Source of the DNA: DASSUW01 sp963830725
Lineage (GTDB): Bacteria > Actinomycetota > Thermoleophilia > Solirubrobacterales > Solirubrobacteraceae
Direction: 5' to 3'
DNA length: 64,000 nt
Assembly: GCA_963830725.1 (NCBI GenBank)
Contig: CAWHNO010000016.1
Coordinates: 1 to 64,000, forward strand
Shown here one piece after another: positions 59,653-64,000 of this stretch (position 1 is its first letter; every line of letters starts with the position of its first letter). Under the pieces are notes generated by a model. The model made no database searches, had not been told where the DNA came from, and worked only from the letters and a program-made list of their open reading frames with translations. Made by a program: the position numbers and the translations under genes.

Positions 59653-60792
59653 GTGGCAAACGTTTACCGGGACGGTCGCCGCATCGGCGTCGTCATGAAC
59701 GGCGTCACCGGCCGGATGGGGACCAACCAGCACCTCGTGCGGTCGATCCTCGCCATCCGCGAGCAGGGCGGCGTCGACGGCCTGTGGCCCGAGCCGCTGC
59801 TGGTCGGGCGCGACGAGCGCAAGCTGCGGGCGCTGGCCGAGCCGCACGGGCTCGAGTACACGACCGACCTCGGCGCGGCGCTCTCGGACCCGGCCTACGA
59901 GATCTACTTCGACGCGCAGGTCACCAGCCGCCGCGAGGCCGCGGTACGCGCCGCGATCGAGGCCGGCCGCCACGTCTACTGCGAGAAGCCGATCACCGAG
60001 GAGCTCGACTCGGCGGTCGCGCTCGCCCAGCTCGCCGAGGAGGCCGGGATCCGCCACGGCGTCGTCCAGGACAAGCTGTTCCTGCCCGGGATCCGCACCC
60101 TGAAGCGGGTGCTCGAAAGCGGCGCGCTCGGGCGCGTGCTGTCGGTGCGCGGTGAGTTCGGCTACTGGGTGTTCCCCGGGCCCGATCCGCCGGCCCAGCG
60201 CCCGTCGTGGAACTACCGCGCGGCGGACGGCGGCGGCATCGTGGGCGACATGTTCTCGCACTGGCGGTACGTCCTGGACGAGCTGTTCGGCTCGGTGCGC
60301 GGCGTCTTCGCCGTCGGCGCCACACACGTGCCGCTCCGCTACGACGAAGGCGGTCACGCCTACGAGGCGGACGCCGAGGACGCGGCGTACGCGATCTTCG
60401 AGCTCGAGGACGGCGTGATCGCGCAACTCAACTCGTCGTGGTGCGTGCGCGTCGACCGCGGCGAGCTGTTCGAGCTGCAGGTCGACGGCACCGAGGGCAC
60501 CGCCGTCGCCGGCCTGCGCGAATGCCGCATCCAGCCGGCCGCCGCCACCCCGCGCGCGATCTGGAACCCCGACCTGCCGGACCCGGTCGATCACCGCGCC
60601 GCCTGGCTGCCGGTGCCCGCGCACGAGTCCGGCAACGCCTTCAAGGTGCAGTGGGAGCACTTCCTGCGCCACGTCGCGCACGGCGATCCGTTCCCGTGGG
60701 ACTTCCGGGCGGCGGCGCGCGGGGTCCAGCTCGCCGAGCTCGGCATGCAGTCGTGGCGCGAGCGCCGGTTCCTCGAGGTGCCGCCGCTGTGA
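59653..60792 (+). CDS. Gfo/Idh/MocA family oxidoreductase (LacI-controlled)
   Basis: 379 residues: GVVMNGVTGRMGTNQHLVRSI at the cofactor fold, catalytic Lys in VYCEKPITEELDS, HGVVQDKLFLPGI, and YRAADGGGIVGDMFSHWRYVL with the conserved Asp/His. GTG 59653 lies inside an operator-like CAAACGTTT and just after a TAGTCT -10 box (59641-59646), so the mRNA is probably leaderless. Coupled to DUF993 by GTGA. Confidence 0.9.
   Translation: MANVYRDGRRIGVVMNGVTGRMGTNQHLVRSILAIREQGGVDGLWPEPLLVGRDERKLRALAEPHGLEYTTDLGAALSDPAYEIYFDAQVTSRREAAVRAAIEAGRHVYCEKPITEELDSAVALAQLAEEAGIRHGVVQDKLFLPGIRTLKRVLESGALGRVLSVRGEFGYWVFPGPDPPAQRPSWNYRAADGGGIVGDMFSHWRYVLDELFGSVRGVFAVGATHVPLRYDEGGHAYEADAEDAAYAIFELEDGVIAQLNSSWCVRVDRGELFELQVDGTEGTAVAGLRECRIQPAAATPRAIWNPDLPDPVDHRAAWLPVPAHESGNAFKVQWEHFLRHVAHGDPFPWDFRAAARGVQLAELGMQSWRERRFLEVPPL
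59655..59668 (+). promoter_or_regulatory. Predicted LacI-family operator at the Gfo/Idh start
   Basis: GGCAAACGTTTACC covers codons 1-5 of the oxidoreductase gene. It shares GGCAAACGTTT with the site at 63823 before the GMC gene and CAAACGTTT with the site at 39755. LacI-family repressor binding over the start codon would block a leaderless transcript. Confidence 0.65.
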
Positions 60793-61865
60793 CCGCGCTC
60801 GTGCTGCCGGGCGGGCGGACGTACGAGCCGGGCGAGCCGGGGGTGTTCGAGCCGCTGCCGCCGTCCTCCACCCGCGTCGCCTTCGCGGCCGCGCACGTCG
60901 TCGCCGACCCGGCCGGCGGCGTCGACTGGGAGGCCACGCTCGCCTTCCGCCGGCACCTGTGGGCGCACGGGCTGGGAGTCGCCGAGGCGATGGACACCGC
61001 GCAGCGTGGCATGGGGCTCGACTGGCCGGACGCGCGCGAGCTGATCCGCCGCACGGCCGCCGAGGCCGGTGGCCGGCTGGCCGCGGGGGCGGCGACCGAC
61101 CACGCGCAGCCGGCAACGCTCGACGAGGTGCGCGCGGCTTACGAGCACCAGTGCGAGCTGGTCGAGGCCGAGGGCGTGCAGGTCATCGTCATGGCCAGCC
61201 GCGCCCTGGCCTCGATCGCCACATCGCCCGACGACTACCGCGAGGTCTACGGCGCGGTGCTGCGCCAGCTCGACCGCCCGGCGATCCTGCACTGGCTCGG
61301 CGACATGTTCGATCCCGCCCTGGCCGGATACTGGGGCTCGTCGGATCTCGACCAGGCGACCGAGATCGTGCTCGGCATCGTGGCCGAACACGCCGCCAAG
61401 GTCGACGGCATCAAGGTCTCGCTGCTCGACGCGGAGCGCGAGGTCGCCATCCGCGGCCGGCTTCCCGAGGGCGTCCGCCTCTACACCGGCGACGACTTCA
61501 GCTACCCCGAGCTGATCGCGACGGGCAGCGACGCGCTGCTCGGGATCTTCGACGCCATCGCCCCGGCAGCGGCGGCGGCGCTGCATGCGCTCGACCGCGG
61601 TGAGCGCGCCGAGTACGACCGCATCCTCGCCCCGACCGTCCCGCTCGCCCGCCGCCTGTTCGAGGCGCCGACCTTCAACTACAAGGCCGGGATCGTCTTC
61701 CTCGCCTGGCTCAACGGTCACCAGGAGCACTTCCGTCTGCTCGGCGGCCTCGAGAGCGCCCGCTCGATCGAGCACCTGGCGGACGTGTTCGTGCTCGCCG
61801 ACCGCGCCGGCCTGCTGCGCGACCCCGAGCTGGCCGTCGCCCGCGCGAGCCAGGTGCTCGCGTGA
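60789..61865 (+). CDS. DUF993 family TIM-barrel protein
   Basis: 358 residues matching DUF993 proteins, which look like dihydrodipicolinate-synthase-type aldolases. Blocks: VDWEATLAFRRHLWAHGLGVAEAMDTAQRGMGLDW, AILHWLGDMFDPALAGYWGS, VDGIKVSLLDA (the Lys at the Schiff base position), YTGDDFSYPELI and FNYKAGIVFLAWLNGHQ. Function unproven; operon setting implies sugar-acid or keto-sugar cleavage. GTG 60789 overlaps the previous stop. Confidence 0.88.
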   Translation: MTALVLPGGRTYEPGEPGVFEPLPPSSTRVAFAAAHVVADPAGGVDWEATLAFRRHLWAHGLGVAEAMDTAQRGMGLDWPDARELIRRTAAEAGGRLAAGAATDHAQPATLDEVRAAYEHQCELVEAEGVQVIVMASRALASIATSPDDYREVYGAVLRQLDRPAILHWLGDMFDPALAGYWGSSDLDQATEIVLGIVAEHAAKVDGIKVSLLDAEREVAIRGRLPEGVRLYTGDDFSYPELIATGSDALLGIFDAIAPAAAAALHALDRGERAEYDRILAPTVPLARRLFEAPTFNYKAGIVFLAWLNGHQEHFRLLGGLESARSIEHLADVFVLADRAGLLRDPELAVARASQVLA

Positions 61866-62638
61866 TCGACCCGGCGCGACTCAGCCTCAACCTGATCACG
61901 GTCGACCACTGGAGCCTGCGCGAGGCGGCCGAGCGCTGCGCGGCGGCCGGCATCGAGTGGGTCGCGCCGTGGCGGCACCAGCTCACGCCGGACGCGCCTC
62001 GCGTGCTGCGAGACGCAGGGCTGCGCGTCTCGTCGCTGTGCCGCGGCGGGTTCTTCACGGCGCCGGGCGCCGACGACGACAACCGGCGCGCGGTCGAGCA
62101 GGCGGCCTCCCTCGGCGCGCCGGTGCTCGTGCTGGTCTGCGGACCGCCCGTCGGCGGCGACCTGCCGGCCGCGCGCGCCACGATCGCCGCCGGGATCGAG
62201 CGCCTGCTGCCGTTCGCCGCCGACCACGGCGTCCGGCTCGGGGTCGAGCCGCTGCATCCGATGATGGTCGGCGAGCGCTCGGCGATCGTGACGCTCGGGG
62301 AGGCGCTCGAGCTGGCCCGGTCGCTGGGGCAGGGGGTCGGCGTCGTGGTCGACGCCTACCACGTGTTCTGGGATCCGCGGCTGGAGGCCGAGCTCGCGGC
62401 GGCGGCCGGCCTCGTGGCCGGCTATCACGTGAGTGACTGGCTCGTCCCAACGACCGATGTCTTGGCCGGCCGGGGCCTGATGGGCGACGGGATCATCGAT
62501 CTGCCCCGGGTTCGCGGGCTGGTCGAGGGCACGGGCTACGACGGGCCGATCGAGGTCGAGGTCATCAACCCTTCGCTGGCGTCGGTGCCGGGCGAGACGT
62601 TGCTTGCCGACATCCGCTCGCGCTTCGAGCGCTGCTGA
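61862..62638 (+). CDS. Sugar phosphate isomerase/epimerase family protein (second cluster)
   Basis: 258 residues of the AP2EC barrel family. LSLNLITVDHWSLREAAERCAAAGIEWVAPWRHQ, the Glu in LGVEPLHPMM, Asp in VVVDAYHVFWDP, His in AGYHVSDWLVP, and Glu in IEVEVINP are the metal-site positions. GTG 61862 overlaps the DUF993 stop (GTGA). Last gene of the Gfo/Idh-DUF993 operon. Confidence 0.9.
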   Translation: MIDPARLSLNLITVDHWSLREAAERCAAAGIEWVAPWRHQLTPDAPRVLRDAGLRVSSLCRGGFFTAPGADDDNRRAVEQAASLGAPVLVLVCGPPVGGDLPAARATIAAGIERLLPFAADHGVRLGVEPLHPMMVGERSAIVTLGEALELARSLGQGVGVVVDAYHVFWDPRLEAELAAAAGLVAGYHVSDWLVPTTDVLAGRGLMGDGIIDLPRVRGLVEGTGYDGPIEVEVINPSLASVPGETLLADIRSRFERC

Positions 62639-62698
62639 GAGCGCCGGCGAACTTCGGCTGGGTAAGGGGGCGGTGAGGTCGGCGTCGCCGGTCGTCCG

Positions 62699-62735
62699 TG
62701 GCGCCTTGACCGGACATATACCGGTCAAGGCGCCA
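62699..62735. terminator. 15-bp perfect inverted repeat between convergent genes
   Basis: TGGCGCCTTGACCGG (62699-62713), loop ACATATA, CCGGTCAAGGCGCCA (62721-62735). It sits in the 137-base gap between the isomerase and the convergent LacI gene, so it likely serves as a two-way terminator. No T-run on either side; in GC-rich actinobacteria such I-shaped hairpins are common. Confidence 0.7.
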
Positions 62736-62775
62736 TTCGCTTGGAGACAGCCGCGCGGCCGGCGCTCCAGCCGCT

Positions 62776-63780
62776 CTACCCTGCCGCAGTTGACGTTCGC
62801 CGGGGCCCGGTCGTGGCCCGCTTCACGAGCCGGTGCGGCAGCACGACGTCCCCCTCCGCACCCTCCAACACCACGCGCGCGGCGAGCTCGCCGAGCTCGT
62901 GAAGCGGCAGCGAGACCGAGGTGAGGTCGACGAGCCGCGCCGGGCGGGTGTCGTCGATCCCGGCCACCGAGACCTGCCCCGGCACCTCGACGCCGCCGCG
63001 CCGCAAGGCCGTCAGCAGCCCGATGGCGACCTCGTCGTTGACGCCGAGCACCGCGTCCGGGAGCTCGCCGTCGAGCAGCGTCGCCGCGGCGGCCGCGCCG
63101 GCTTCGAACTCGAACCCCCCGGGCAGCACGACCGGCTCCGCGCCGGCGGCCGCGATCGCGGCCTCGAAGCCCTCACGGCGGTGCGTGCTGGTGTGCAGCC
63201 CCGCCGGCCCCTCGACGAAGGCGATCCGGCGGTGGCCCAGCGAGAGCAGGTGCTCGGTCGCATCGCGCGCGGCGGCGCGGTTGTCGACGAGCACGCTCGG
63301 ACAGTGGAGATCGCGCACGGCGAGCGCGACGACGACCGAGCCACCCGCCCGCAGCTCCTCCACCGCCGCGCGCAGGGCGGCGGCCTCGGGGACCTGCTCG
63401 TAGCCGCTGCCCGCGAAGATCACGCCGGCGGCGTGGTAGTCGCGCAGCACGTCGAGGTGGGCGAGCTCGGCGGCCGGCCGCCGGTCGGCGTTGCAGACCA
63501 TCGTGAGATGGCCGACGCCCGCCGCCACGTCCTCCACACCGCGCGCGATCTCGGCGAAGTACGGGTCGACGATGTCGCCCACGATCACGCCGACGATGCG
63601 GCTCGTGCGCTTGACCAGCGCGCGCGCAAGCTCGCTCGGCCGGTAGCCGAGCTCATCGGCCGCCGCCAGCACGCGGCTGCGGGTCGCCTCCGACACCGGA
63701 TGCGAGGAGCCGTTCAGCACGCGCGAGGCGGTGGCGATCGACACGCCCGCGCGGCGGCTGATGTCGGCGAGCGACGCCAC
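62776..63780 (-). CDS. LacI family transcriptional regulator (second cluster)
   Basis: 334 residues. HTH SLADISRRAGVSIATASRVLNGSSHPVSEATRSRVLAAADELGYRPSELARAL; sensor domain with VIVGDIVDPYFAEIARGVE, GHRRIAFVEGP and DAVLGVNDEVAIGLLTALRRGG. Divergent from the GMC gene, with its operator candidate (63823-63836) in the shared region. Likely controls the GMC gene, itself and the Gfo/Idh operon at 59653. Confidence 0.94.
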   Translation of the reverse strand: MASLADISRRAGVSIATASRVLNGSSHPVSEATRSRVLAAADELGYRPSELARALVKRTSRIVGVIVGDIVDPYFAEIARGVEDVAAGVGHLTMVCNADRRPAAELAHLDVLRDYHAAGVIFAGSGYEQVPEAAALRAAVEELRAGGSVVVALAVRDLHCPSVLVDNRAAARDATEHLLSLGHRRIAFVEGPAGLHTSTHRREGFEAAIAAAGAEPVVLPGGFEFEAGAAAAATLLDGELPDAVLGVNDEVAIGLLTALRRGGVEVPGQVSVAGIDDTRPARLVDLTSVSLPLHELGELAARVVLEGAEGDVVLPHRLVKRATTGPRRTSTAAG

Positions 63781-63792
63781 GGCCCGCGCACC

Positions 63793-63836
63793 TTGACAGA
63801 GCGCGGCTTCCGGGGCTAGCTTGGCAAACGTTTCCC
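63793..63836 (+). promoter_or_regulatory. Promoter and LacI operator of the GMC oxidoreductase gene
   Basis: TTGACA (63793-63798), 18 bases, TAGCTT (63817-63822), then the operator GGCAAACGTTTCCC (63823-63836), abutting the ATG at 63837. The transcription start would fall inside the operator, giving a very short leader. The -35 is a perfect match. Repressor binding would block RNA polymerase. Confidence 0.7.
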
Positions 63837-64000
63837 ATGGACCCTGACGTCCTCATCGTCGGCGCCGGACCGTCGGGCGCGGTGACCGCCCTGCGGCTCG
63901 CCCAGGACGGCTTCAAGGTCACGGTGCTGGAGCAGGGCGACTGGCCCGACTACTCCAAGGCCAAGGTCGCCGAGCCGGAGTTCGCGGTCACCGCCGACCG
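63837..64000 (+). CDS. GMC family/FAD-dependent oxidoreductase, partial (5' end)
   Basis: Only 54 residues are in the window: MDPDVLIVGAGPSGAVTALRLAQDGFKVTVLEQGDWPDYSK. GxGxxG-type FAD loop GAGPSGAV and the acidic end of strand 2 (LEQGDW) identify an FAD oxidoreductase, and the Gln-Gly-Asp-Trp form is typical of GMC-family sugar oxidoreductases. Likely oxidises a sugar (for example at C3), linking with the Gfo/Idh and isomerase genes. The rest is beyond the window. Confidence 0.8.
   Translation, partial: MDPDVLIVGAGPSGAVTALRLAQDGFKVTVLEQGDWPDYSKAKVAEPEFAVTAD

Overview
The window reads as chromosomal DNA of a very GC-rich actinomycete, most likely the Thermoleophilia/Solirubrobacterales branch. 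The reasons are the codon use, frequent GTG and TTG starts, four-base ATGA/GTGA gene overlaps, a GuaB3-type IMP dehydrogenase relative, the rplM-rpsI-glmM order, and a c-di-AMP riboswitch of the actinobacterial cell-wall-enzyme type. This is an inference from gene content; no 16S gene is present. No tRNA, rRNA, CRISPR array or insertion sequence was seen.

Layout. 1-1352: a sugar transferase that initiates glycan synthesis, cut by the window edge. 1675-7840: a lasso-peptide-type RiPP locus with a PqqD-like leader-binding protein, a nucleotidyltransferase, a two-gene ABC exporter, a B2 leader peptidase, a short Asn-synthetase-like cyclase, an HprK-like kinase and two tandemly duplicated precursor genes closed by a clear terminator. 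7855-13585: glmS, a histidine kinase, glmM, rpsI (with a long acidic repeat extension) and rplM. 13700-15105: c-di-AMP riboswitch and M23 peptidase. 15144-26770: a housekeeping run on the minus strand (guaA, guaB3, 1-phosphofructokinase, D,D-carboxypeptidase, LysM, pyrF, HU, cation efflux, rdgB, rph, murI and three small membrane/pilin-like genes). 26971-35970: glycosyltransferase, zinc-ribbon/SPOR pair, deacetylase-like hydrolase, nadB and assorted small genes. 35988-39767: a triple palindrome, an ABC exporter and a LacI/MFS pair. 39825-45720: JAMM protease, TatA, two ferritin-like proteins, cysteine synthase, an LVIVD-repeat protein and a ROK regulator. 45748-50934: a complete liv-type ABC importer. 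51004-56463: a divergent sugar/polyol catabolic operon. 56612-57713: matrixin-like protease, a CFA-synthase remnant and a structured intergenic region. 57714-64000: a second sugar catabolic region (aldolase, aminotransferase, Gfo/Idh, DUF993, TIM-barrel isomerase, LacI, GMC oxidoreductase) with shared LacI-type operators.

How the genes work together. In the RiPP locus the PqqD-like protein and the B2 protease should bind and cut the leader, the ATP-using cyclase should close a ring, the kinase and nucleotidyltransferase should decorate the C-terminal end, and the ABC pair should export the product. The precursors fit the lasso leader motif exactly, but their cores have no Asp/Glu at ring positions 7-9. 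The two sugar regions each pair Gfo/Idh dehydrogenases with TIM-barrel isomerases and a dedicated regulator (DeoR in one, LacI in the other). In the second region the operator core CAAACGTTT lies at the starts of the Gfo/Idh and GMC genes.

Quality note. At least 30 one-base frame breaks interrupt otherwise well-conserved genes, including essential ones (glmS, glmM, rpsI). They are densest in the liv cluster. I treat them as probable sequence or assembly errors and give each gene its full span.
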